Shown piece by piece: positions 7,424 to 14,606 of a DNA stretch of 39,012 nucleotides. The notes beneath the pieces were generated by a model that did no database searches, had not been told where the DNA came from, and was given only the letters and a program-made list of their open reading frames with translations. Source of the stretch: Johnsonella ignava ATCC 51276 (lineage in GTDB: Bacteria > Bacillota > Clostridia > Lachnospirales > Lachnospiraceae); the NCBI RefSeq assembly GCF_000235445.1, contig NZ_JH378829.1, forward strand, positions 255,988 through 294,999, in the 5' to 3' direction. The position numbers and the translations under genes are program-made. Within the stretch, counting starts at the first letter, position 1; every line of letters starts with the position of its first letter.

Positions 7424-8176
7424 TTATTTAATTACTGCAATAGCACCCATACCGACAGCAGTTTTTATTCCTACACCTGCATAACAGCCAAATTCTGCAA
7501 GCATATAGGCAAGGTTTACCAACTGCGTGGGAGCATTAATTTTAATTGAAATCTCTCCTATAAAAGCCGGTATCAATATACCCTCAAGTGAAAATAGCGT
7601 GCTTCTAAGTTTATATTCCTCTATATATGCCTGTTCCTCATAGCTTTTAAGCACCTGTGCATCATATACACGGCTTTGGACTGAAACGGCATCATATTTA
7701 TGCATAAGACTCTGGAATATAAGTCTTACACTCGGAAATATACAATAACGGTTATCCTGTCTAAATGATGTCGGTGTAATAAATTTCAGCTTAAGTATCT
7801 TTTTGCTTTTATTTTCATAAAGAATTTTATTAAGTTCTTTATAATCCGACTCTATAATGCTGAATTCTTTTATATATAAAGTCTCATTACGTTTTTTCAA
7901 AAAAACACTTTTTTGGGCTTCATTATTTATATTATAAATAAGCTTGTCTATAATTTCTTTTTTTGCCCGGGTATCAAGCGTATTTATTACCCATACTATA
8001 TCATCTTTGTCTCTGGCAATATATTGACTGTATGGATTAAGCCTTAAATTATGTAAAAGTGAAGCGTACTGCGGCTCGATTATTTCCATGATATAGCCAT
8101 GTGCCAAAGATGCCATGCTGTAACTGTATGATTTTCCCTCGTTGCATTTGAATCTGATTTTTAACCTTGTCGGCAT
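7424..8176 (-). CDS. cas6: Cas6 CRISPR pre-crRNA endoribonuclease
   Basis: Cas6 cuts the precursor transcript within each repeat to leave the 8-nt 5' handle. The protein is 250 aa, the usual size. It has a likely catalytic His26 (ASLAHGYIM) and a C-terminal glycine-rich loop, GCYAGVGIKTAVGMGAI, characteristic of Cas6 RAMP folds. The segment KLKFITPTSFRQDNRYCIFPSVRLIFQSL is also typical of the family. It is the first gene of the cas operon. The ATG at 8176 has a GGAGGGGG ribosome binding site, and a candidate promoter lies about 140 bp upstream. Confidence 0.95.
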   Translation of the reverse strand: MPTRLKIRFKCNEGKSYSYSMASLAHGYIMEIIEPQYASLLHNLRLNPYSQYIARDKDDIVWVINTLDTRAKKEIIDKLIYNINNEAQKSVFLKKRNETLYIKEFSIIESDYKELNKILYENKSKKILKLKFITPTSFRQDNRYCIFPSVRLIFQSLMHKYDAVSVQSRVYDAQVLKSYEEQAYIEEYKLRSTLFSLEGILIPAFIGEISIKINAPTQLVNLAYMLAEFGCYAGVGIKTAVGMGAIAVIK

Positions 8177-8294
8177 ACTTCCCCCTCCAGCCTATACCGA
8201 TATTTGCACTGTATAAACTTCAATAAATCTCCGGTATTTCTACTTAAGTCTATAAACTTAAAATAAACCCGCTCTAATTAAGTCATTACGAACT

Positions 8295-8310
8295 ATATAA
8301 TTAATTATAT
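8295..8310. promoter_or_regulatory. 16-bp palindrome at the predicted cas operon start point
   Basis: ATATAATTAATTATAT is a perfect palindrome lying just downstream of the proposed -10 box, where a repressor could block transcription. A second inverted repeat, TTAAGT-6-ACTTAA (8244-8261), lies further into the 5' leader. Both are AT-only or nearly so in an AT-rich gap, so chance is a real alternative. Confidence 0.3.
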
Positions 8311-8316
8311 GGCTCT

Positions 8317-8346
8317 ATTATATACTGTAATCATTTAAATTTCCAA
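8317..8346 (-). promoter_or_regulatory. Candidate promoter of the cas6-csm operon
   Basis: Minus-strand -35 TTGGAA (8341-8346) and a consensus -10 TATAAT (8317-8322) are separated by 18 bp. The -35 box overlaps the last codons of the upstream glycosidase gene. The predicted 5' leader before cas6 is about 130 nt. No clear terminator separates the glycosidase from cas6, so read-through may add to expression. Confidence 0.6.
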
Positions 8347-9644
8347 TAATATATACTATATGGGGCAAGCTCAATACCGCTTAAAAGTGAAACATCACCC
8401 CCGTTTAAAAGATCCTGTGCATCACCCTTTACACCTGCATTTGTAAAATCTGCATAATAAGGATTTGAATCAATGTTTATCGCAACCCATATACGCTCAC
8501 CCTCATATTCACGTTCAAATACAAGCTGCCTGTTTGTAAGCAGCACCGCTTTATAAGGAGCATACAGCAAGGCTTTTTCCTGCTTATGAATTTTTGCAAA
8601 TTTTGCAATACTCTCAGACAATTCATTAAATTCAGGTTTTTGGATCTCAGGTCGCAGAGCATAATCACTGCCGTTTTCTTTAGTCCCTTCAATCCCCCAC
8701 TCGCTTCCATAATATATACAGGGTATGCCCGGCATTGCAAACATAAGTCCGTAAAGCAGCCTGAGATGCTTTTTATCCTTTAATACGGAAGCTGCTCTTA
8801 TAACATCATGATTATCTGCAAATATAAGCATATGTTCACCTTTGTATATGCCCGTATCAGCTGCAAAAAGCCTGTTTAATGAATATGATATTTCAAATAA
8901 ATTCAAATCATTACAGCTTGAATACAGCCCTTTATAACATTCATAGTTTGTACAACTGTGAAGCATGGAGGTATTTACTATCCTTTTATAATCTCCAAAT
9001 AATATCTCGCCTATAAGTATAAAATCAGGCTTTAAAGAATAACAGAAACTTCTGATTTTTCTTAAAAAGTCCTCGTCAATACAATAAGCGACATCAAGTC
9101 TAAGACCGTCAATGTCAAATTCATCAACCCACATTTGTATTGAATCAAATATATATTTACAGACCTCATCATTTTTTAAATTAAGTTTTACAAGTTCATA
9201 ATGCCCTTCCCAGCCTTCATAGTAAAAACCGTCATTGAAGCATGAGTTTTTGCCGAAATCAATATAAAACCAGTCTTTATATGGTGAGTTCTCCCTGTTT
9301 TTAAGTACATCACAAAATGCCCAAAATCCCCTTCCTGTATGATTAAAAACTCCGTCAAGTACAATTTTTATATTTTCTTTTTTTATTTTTTTACATACAT
9401 CAGCAAAATCTCTATTGCTTCCAAGACGACAGTCAATCTTTCTGTAATCCCTCGTATCATATCCATGTCTGTCCGATTCAAATACAGGAGAAAAGTAAAC
9501 AGCATCAACATTAAGCTTTTTAAGCTGCGGTATCCATTCCTCAACCCGTTTTATTCTGGCAACTTCTATGCCGTCATTTTCCTTTGGTGCACCACACATG
9601 CCAAGAGGATAAAATTGATAAAATACGCTTTTTTCCAACCACAT
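8331..9644 (-). CDS. GH13 alpha-amylase-family glycosidase, cytoplasmic
   Basis: This is a 437-aa glycoside hydrolase family 13 protein without a signal peptide, so it probably acts on maltodextrins inside the cell. The four GH13 regions are visible: DGVFNHTG (97-104), GLRLDVAYC with nucleophile Asp184, IGEILFG with acid/base Glu213, and FADNHD with Asp280 as transition-state stabiliser. The order is a (beta/alpha)8 barrel followed by a short beta domain ending YSIYYWKFK. The substrate cannot be fixed from sequence; maltogenic amylase, neopullulanase-like enzyme or oligo-glucosidase are all possible. It has its own promoter and an AAGGAG ribosome binding site, and lies just upstream of cas6 without an obvious functional link. 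Confidence 0.9.
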   Translation of the reverse strand: MWLEKSVFYQFYPLGMCGAPKENDGIEVARIKRVEEWIPQLKKLNVDAVYFSPVFESDRHGYDTRDYRKIDCRLGSNRDFADVCKKIKKENIKIVLDGVFNHTGRGFWAFCDVLKNRENSPYKDWFYIDFGKNSCFNDGFYYEGWEGHYELVKLNLKNDEVCKYIFDSIQMWVDEFDIDGLRLDVAYCIDEDFLRKIRSFCYSLKPDFILIGEILFGDYKRIVNTSMLHSCTNYECYKGLYSSCNDLNLFEISYSLNRLFAADTGIYKGEHMLIFADNHDVIRAASVLKDKKHLRLLYGLMFAMPGIPCIYYGSEWGIEGTKENGSDYALRPEIQKPEFNELSESIAKFAKIHKQEKALLYAPYKAVLLTNRQLVFEREYEGERIWVAINIDSNPYYADFTNAGVKGDAQDLLNGGDVSLLSGIELAPYSIYYWKFK

Positions 9645-9700
9645 AAAATTACTCTCCTTACATCCGATTGCTTATTTTTATTTAATAAGATTTATAAGAT

Positions 9701-9730
9701 ATTGTATCATATCTTACACATAACCTACAA
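9701..9730 (-). promoter_or_regulatory. Candidate promoter of the GH13 gene
   Basis: Minus-strand -35 TTGTAG (9725-9730) and -10 TACAAT (9701-9706) are 18 bp apart, about 55 bp before the ATG. Confidence 0.5.
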
Positions 9731-10010
9731 CTTATAAAATATTACCTTATTCTTTTTAAGCTCATCCGGTTTGAAGCGTAATGTCATGAAGCTGCACAGC
9801 AGAAAATACTGCTTTGTAAATTTTAAATGTTTTATAGAGCTTCTTGCCTGCACTAAAAAATCGTACTTTCATAAAGTTAGGAATATAAGTATTAAGATTA
9901 ACATTTACTCTTATGCAGAGTTTTAGAAGATTTATAAAAAGAAAAGCGATTCTAAAAGTCAGGATTTAACTTTAAAAGAAGCAATGTATAAATATTGTGA
10001 AATGAAAAGC
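9731..10010. other. 280-bp stretch without a recognisable gene
   Basis: Between the GH13 promoter and the tRNA terminator I see no gene. One plus-strand frame stays open for about 45 codons near 9925-10060, reading KIYKKKSDSKSQDLTLKEAMYKYCEMKSKK and onward. It has no ribosome binding site and runs into the tRNA gene, so it is at best a gene remnant. Confidence 0.5.
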
Positions 10011-10036
10011 AAAAAATCCCTGAATATCAGGGTTTT
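10011..10036 (-). terminator. Rho-independent terminator after tRNA-Ser
   Basis: On the minus strand a CCCTGA-TAT-TCAGGG hairpin (10018-10032) is followed by ATTTTTT, immediately downstream of the tRNA. It is a textbook intrinsic terminator. Confidence 0.9.
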
Positions 10037-10039
10037 TAG

Positions 10040-10128
10040 CGGAGATGGTGGGATTTGAACCCACGCACCGGTATCACCGATCTGCCGCTTTTCGAGAGCG
10101 GTCCCTTCAGCCTCTTGGGTACATCTCC
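10040..10128 (-). tRNA. tRNA-Ser (anticodon CGA)
   Basis: The acceptor arms GGAGATG and CATCTCC pair fully, with a G discriminator base. The anticodon stem CCGCT/AGCGG encloses loop CTCGAAA, giving anticodon CGA, which reads UCG serine codons. A long variable arm (CAGATCGGTGATACCG) marks the serine class, and the T arm GTGGGTTCAAATCCCAC is canonical. CCA is not encoded. A terminator follows directly. Confidence 0.96.
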
Positions 10129-10196
10129 ATTTATTCCTGCAAGCAACCGGACCTATGACAAACCTGCTTGCACATATATGGCAACATCAACAAGTA

Positions 10197-10265
10197 TGAA
10201 ATACCCCGCCCCTTAGGGGCGTAATAAGAATTTAGATGCCCCTTTGTTTTCAGCGGGGTACTTCA
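10197..10265 (-). repeat. 69-bp GC-rich inverted-repeat element between the amidase gene and tRNA-Ser
   Basis: The arms TGAAATACCCCGC (10197-10209) and GCGGGGTACTTCA (10253-10265) are 13 bp and complementary except at one position, which becomes G-U in minus-strand RNA. Inside, AGGGGC can pair with GCCCCT. The same GCCCCT can instead pair with the adjoining AGGGGC, giving competing hairpins. No T-tract follows, so it does not look like a normal terminator. It could be a small non-autonomous mobile element, a structured RNA or an attenuator. It is markedly richer in GC than the surrounding DNA. Confidence 0.6.
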
Positions 10266-10344
10266 CTGTAAGTCATAAAGTCATAAAACTTGACCTGCAT
10301 ATTATATTATAAAATCTGTTAAAATACTATAAATATATATTTAT

Positions 10345-11637
10345 TTATTTGCCGAAATAAATCCCCACACCGTCAGCAAGCCCCTTTGCAAGTGTATTTA
10401 TAGTCGCATCGGAATGGTCGCTTGCCTTATCACCAAGTTCTATATCAATAGAAGCAATTGTTGAATAAGAGGTCTGAGTAAGATCCATAGGAAGTCTTCC
10501 ATCACCAAATATCCTTGTTCCGGTATTCTTTAATCCCTGTATAAGACTTTTCCCAAGTGCCTCATGTTTTTCCCATGTTGAGGCTACCGGTTCCATCTGC
10601 CTGTATGAAGCCACATCCGGCACACCCATATAAAATGCACCTTTATCACCGCCTGTTGAATCCCAGTGAAGTGCTATATGACAGCTTGATGTATTATTTG
10701 CGATAACGGTTCTTGCAATATTGTCAAGCTGTACATCATCACTCTCTCTTATCATAAGCACGTCATATCCTCTTGAAAGAAGCTCAGTCTTAAGTGCCTT
10801 TGCCATCTTAAGTGTTACCGCCGCCTCAGATGTTCCGTCATTAAAGGTCATACCGGTTGATACTGCAACCGTTTTAACCGCACCTTCAGCAGTAGTTCCG
10901 CCTGTAACTTTGGCAGTACCGTCAGGATGACATAAAGTTTTTACTGAAGAGCCTCCCTTGGTGCCATGACCGGCATTTACACATACCGTTATATCCTTTC
11001 TGTTATTCTCAGCTTTATACAAAACTGCATAGCCTGAATTTATCTTTGAATTTCCGGCATATTTCCATGACGGATCAAGTTTTATCTGAGCACCTGATGC
11101 GTACTGTGCACTGCTTCCGCCCTGATCTTTAGAGCCTTCCGTGGTCTGCAAGGCTTCTTCGGTGAGGTATCTTGTTACCACAAAAGCAGTTTCTCCGTCA
11201 ACTATTATCCTGCTCCATTCACTATTTTTACCTGTCCTTTGAAATTTTGCTCCTTTATCAGCCTTCTTTAATACAGGTGCCGAAGTTGAAGCTCCCTTTC
11301 TTATATTTACTGAATCGGCAGTTATATATACTGTTTCATCAACATCTGCAAAGCTTTGTTCCGGTACTTTTTTCTTTACGCTCATATCCGACACCTGCAA
11401 AGTATCTGTGCCGTCATCGCCGGCATTGTCAGTATCAATTAAAAAAACATCCTTTTTTTCAGTGAGATCTGTATCCGACATATTTGCCTGTGATGAGCTT
11501 GCAGTCTGTGTAGGTGATTCGGTCTTGTTTGAACATGAAGCCTGACTTAAACTTATAATCATAAGCACTGAAACTGCCGCCATGTATCTGATGTATTTAA
11601 AACATTTAATTTTTATACATGATAATATTTTTTTCAT
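10345..11637 (-). CDS. SH3-domain N-acetylmuramoyl-L-alanine amidase, exported
   Basis: This 430-aa cell-wall hydrolase starts with a signal peptide (basic N-terminus, hydrophobic residues 18-31) and a possible lipobox at QAS-Cys35, though Q at -3 is not canonical. A Thr/Ser/Asp-rich linker follows. A bacterial SH3 domain spans about 103-158 (VNIRKGASTSAPVL... FVVTRYL). The Amidase_3 domain begins at VCVNAGHG, with probable zinc ligands His224, Glu271 and His324 (HIALHWDS). A late SIDIELGD probably carries the catalytic Glu. It should cleave the MurNAc-L-Ala bond in peptidoglycan. Its ATG overlaps the mnmA stop (ATGA), so the two are translationally coupled although functionally unrelated. 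Confidence 0.9.
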   Translation of the reverse strand: MKKILSCIKIKCFKYIRYMAAVSVLMIISLSQASCSNKTESPTQTASSSQANMSDTDLTEKKDVFLIDTDNAGDDGTDTLQVSDMSVKKKVPEQSFADVDETVYITADSVNIRKGASTSAPVLKKADKGAKFQRTGKNSEWSRIIVDGETAFVVTRYLTEEALQTTEGSKDQGGSSAQYASGAQIKLDPSWKYAGNSKINSGYAVLYKAENNRKDITVCVNAGHGTKGGSSVKTLCHPDGTAKVTGGTTAEGAVKTVAVSTGMTFNDGTSEAAVTLKMAKALKTELLSRGYDVLMIRESDDVQLDNIARTVIANNTSSCHIALHWDSTGGDKGAFYMGVPDVASYRQMEPVASTWEKHEALGKSLIQGLKNTGTRIFGDGRLPMDLTQTSYSTIASIDIELGDKASDHSDATINTLAKGLADGVGIYFGK

Positions 11638-12749
11638 ACTGCTTTTACCTTCCTTTCCGTACCTGAATTTAATATTGAAGCTCCGCCTATCACATATCCC
11701 TCCTCATCATAAAATACAACCGCCTGACCCGGAGTAACCGCTCTCACCGGAGAATCAAAAGATACTGATATTTTTCCGTCAATATCCGCCTTTACCGTGC
11801 AGTATTCACCCTTATGCGAATATCTTATCTTGGCTTTTGCCCTTAGACTCTCACCCTCCTTAAGCCCTTCTATACTCATCCAGTTTACACTATCAGCCGT
11901 AAGGCTGTTCGAGTAAACGTCAAAATCGGTTCCAAGTACAACCTCATTTGAATCTGCCCTTATTTCCTTTACAAATACCGGATAACCGAGGGCTATACCA
12001 AGCCCCTTTCTCTGTCCTATAGTATAGCGGCTTATCCCTCTGTGCTTTCCGAGTACTTTGCCTGAAGCATCTACAAAACTTCCTTCTTCAGGCTTTATAC
12101 CTGTATTTTCTTCTATAAAAGCCGCATAATTCTTATCAGACACAAAACATATCTCCTGACTGTCGGGCTTGTTGGCAGTTCTTAAATTTATCTGCCTTGC
12201 TATCTGTCTTATCTGCTCCTTTTCATAGCCGCCAACAGGCATAAGCGTCCTTGAAAGCTGTTTTTGCGTAAGCTTATAAAGTGCATAGGTCTGGTCCTTT
12301 AGTGCACTTTTTGAAACTTTAAGAGCATACCTGCCGTTTGGCAGGAGGGAAACTCTTGCATAATGCCCTGTAGCTATATAATCGCAGCCTATATTAAGAC
12401 TTTTATCAAGCAGATTTTCCCATTTTATATATCTGTTGCAGACTATACATGGATTGGGTGTCCTGCCTTTCATATATTCATCTATAAAATAATCTATTAC
12501 TTTGTTTTTAAATTCATCTTTAAAATTCATTACATAGTACGGTATATCAAGCTTATCTGCAACTCTTCTTGCATCTTCAACTGCCGAAAGTCCGCAGCAG
12601 CCGGCATCGGAGTTTTTTCCGTCTTTATCATCCTGCCATATCTGCATAGTAACGCCTATAACATCATAGCCTTGTTCTTTAAGCAGATATGCAGCCACAG
12701 AAGAATCCACACCGCCTGACATACCAACTACAACTTTTTTCTTGTACAT
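11634..12749 (-). CDS. mnmA: tRNA-specific 2-thiouridylase MnmA
   Basis: MnmA installs sulfur at C2 of wobble uridine-34 in tRNA-Lys, -Glu and -Gln, using ATP and a persulfide donor. The 371-aa protein has the PP-loop GMSGGVDSS (9-17). The catalytic cysteines are Cys101 (RTPNPCIVCN) and Cys201 (SQEICFV). The IGQRKGLG segment and a C-terminal beta domain follow. The GCDYIATGHYARV motif is also characteristic. It lies 21 nt after the DUF1189 gene and overlaps the amidase gene by 4 nt, forming a probable three-gene operon. The ribosome binding site is weak. Confidence 0.97.
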   Translation of the reverse strand: MYKKKVVVGMSGGVDSSVAAYLLKEQGYDVIGVTMQIWQDDKDGKNSDAGCCGLSAVEDARRVADKLDIPYYVMNFKDEFKNKVIDYFIDEYMKGRTPNPCIVCNRYIKWENLLDKSLNIGCDYIATGHYARVSLLPNGRYALKVSKSALKDQTYALYKLTQKQLSRTLMPVGGYEKEQIRQIARQINLRTANKPDSQEICFVSDKNYAAFIEENTGIKPEEGSFVDASGKVLGKHRGISRYTIGQRKGLGIALGYPVFVKEIRADSNEVVLGTDFDVYSNSLTADSVNWMSIEGLKEGESLRAKAKIRYSHKGEYCTVKADIDGKISVSFDSPVRAVTPGQAVVFYDEEGYVIGGASILNSGTERKVKAV

Positions 12750-12770
12750 AAAATCCGTCTTATAATATTT

Positions 12771-14417
12771 TTATTTCTCTAAATCTATATTTCCGAAGCT
12801 CCAGCCGTCATTCGATTTTAAATCGCCTTTCTTTTGCCTGTCGGCATCACTTTCCGTATCGGGAGCCTGTCCCTTTCTAAGGCTGTCTTCACTTATGCCC
12901 GGGTACGGTCCGGCCTGCCCGGCATTATTAAAATCATTCTGCATATGTCCTTGATCCGGTAATCCCCTTGACACATTATACTGTTCCTGTGGATTTTGCC
13001 TTTGCCTAGGCTGTCTTCCTGCGGCATTATCAAAGTATTCCTGACCGTAGCCATAGCGTTCCTGCGAACCTCTGTAAGGTCCTCTGCCTATATCCGTCTG
13101 TTTGTAAACCGTATTGCCATGTGAATAGTTAAATGTTTTTCCGGTACCCCCCCTGCCCTCTTCATCAGCAGCATCAGGTGAATACCTATTTAGTGTATTA
13201 TTACCCTCATGACCTGTACGATTATATCCTGACTTTAGGCTCTGTCCCGACTGAACCGAATCATAACCTCTTTTACTATATCCATGACCTGACTGCTGAT
13301 GATTATATCTGCTGTCATCATATCCCTGCTCCTGATTATAGTATCCCCTGTTATCCCTGTTATCATATCCATCCTGCCGGGGTCTATAATATCCGTCATT
13401 ATACCCCCGGTCCTGACTGTAATAGTTTTTATCATCATACCCGTCATAGGGCATGCCGTACTCTTTATTATGTCTTGCCGAAGTATCGGGATAATTTCTT
13501 CCGTTATAATACTGATCATTACCTGCATAATACTGATCCTTATATCTATATCTTCGATTATCATCGTAATCAGCATACATTTCAGGATTAAATCCATTCT
13601 TTTTAAAATCCAATACTGCCAATACAAAAATAAGATAATGTATTACAATTCCGGCAAAAAATACTGTCCTTATCACTAAACCGGTAGGGTTTACCGATAT
13701 TACGGCACTAAACAGCAGAAATATAATAAAAAATGGAGTTTGTGCATATATATCCATTTTATAAATATCCATATAGTCAAGTCTTTCTCCACATACTGTC
13801 GATATAATTGTACCGAAAGCACTGAACATAAGTGAAATAATGCATATATACAAGGTCCATAAAAAACCGAATATAAGAATTAAGACAGCTATAGATAAAT
13901 ACAAATATATATACCATGAATCTATTACTTTAAATATTTCCTCCTTAGAAACAGTATCCTTATGCTCTGAACCTACTTTCATTGTAAGACCTGAATTAGG
14001 TGTATGCTTTAAACTGTCCCCCATCTTTATATAGATGTTTTCACTGTCAACAAGTATTACAGAGTCATACTTGTAAATTATATCATAATCACCGGCTCCG
14101 GTATCCTGTGTATATACATCTGAAGTACTTATGTATATAAAGACTCCTCCCTCAGCCTTGTTGTCAATTTTTATCTTATCATCAACTTTTAAATGCCCGT
14201 TTTCCAGACAGAAATAAGGTGTAACATCAGAAATCCTTTTTGTAAGAACACCAGGCATCAAACCCATCTTTATGATATTTATAATTGAAAAAAGTGTAAA
14301 TGTAAATATTGTCGTTAAAAAAATATAGCCGAATACACGTCTGCCGTTTTTTTGTGTAAATCTTCTATATGCGTTAAAATTTAAAAATGAACCTGCCAAA
14401 TCTGAAAAAAATTTCAT
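12771..14417 (-). CDS. DUF1189-like membrane protein with long Tyr/Gly/Asp-rich disordered tail
   Basis: The N-terminal 275 residues resemble the DUF1189 family. They carry a first membrane segment at about 29-50, an extracytoplasmic region up to about 165, and membrane segments at about 167-206, 225-241 and 248-272. The function of this family is unknown. From about residue 280 to 545 the protein is low-complexity, rich in Tyr, Gly, Asp, Asn, Gln, Arg and Ser, with recurring motifs such as YYNG, GYDD, DNRGYYNQEQ and RGYDS. This resembles prion-like or phase-separating domains rather than a fold. The length of 548 aa is about twice that of ordinary DUF1189 proteins. It is the first gene of a putative operon with mnmA and the amidase gene. 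Confidence 0.75.
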   Translation of the reverse strand: MKFFSDLAGSFLNFNAYRRFTQKNGRRVFGYIFLTTIFTFTLFSIINIIKMGLMPGVLTKRISDVTPYFCLENGHLKVDDKIKIDNKAEGGVFIYISTSDVYTQDTGAGDYDIIYKYDSVILVDSENIYIKMGDSLKHTPNSGLTMKVGSEHKDTVSKEEIFKVIDSWYIYLYLSIAVLILIFGFLWTLYICIISLMFSAFGTIISTVCGERLDYMDIYKMDIYAQTPFFIIFLLFSAVISVNPTGLVIRTVFFAGIVIHYLIFVLAVLDFKKNGFNPEMYADYDDNRRYRYKDQYYAGNDQYYNGRNYPDTSARHNKEYGMPYDGYDDKNYYSQDRGYNDGYYRPRQDGYDNRDNRGYYNQEQGYDDSRYNHQQSGHGYSKRGYDSVQSGQSLKSGYNRTGHEGNNTLNRYSPDAADEEGRGGTGKTFNYSHGNTVYKQTDIGRGPYRGSQERYGYGQEYFDNAAGRQPRQRQNPQEQYNVSRGLPDQGHMQNDFNNAGQAGPYPGISEDSLRKGQAPDTESDADRQKKGDLKSNDGWSFGNIDLEK

Positions 14418-14502
14418 AATACATATGTCCCTTTACAATTCACTATATAAAAAATCTATAATTAAGTATTGTGAGAATTTACATTTATCCCATACTGACA
14501 CT

Positions 14503-14531
14503 ATCATATCCTATTATTTCACCATTATCAA
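14503..14531 (-). promoter_or_regulatory. Candidate promoter of the DUF1189-mnmA-amidase operon
   Basis: Minus-strand -35 TTGATA (14526-14531) and -10 TATGAT (14503-14508) are 17 bp apart, close to the sigma-A consensus. They lie about 85 bp before the DUF1189 ATG and downstream of trkH. Confidence 0.65.
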
Positions 14532-14606
14532 GCTAAAACTGCATTTATTGTAAGTTTTTTGGCAAATTAAAAACCTGTATATTTAATCAAAAAATAAAGT
14601 ATATTT

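Noticed and set aside
10197..10265. Intrinsic terminator of the amidase gene
   Set aside because: The stem is strong, but no T-run follows in the direction of transcription.
13133..13679. Long plus- and minus-strand frames overlapping the tail of the DUF1189-like gene
   Set aside because: They are shadows of the biased Tyr/Asp codon repeats, with no ribosome binding sites or recognisable folds.
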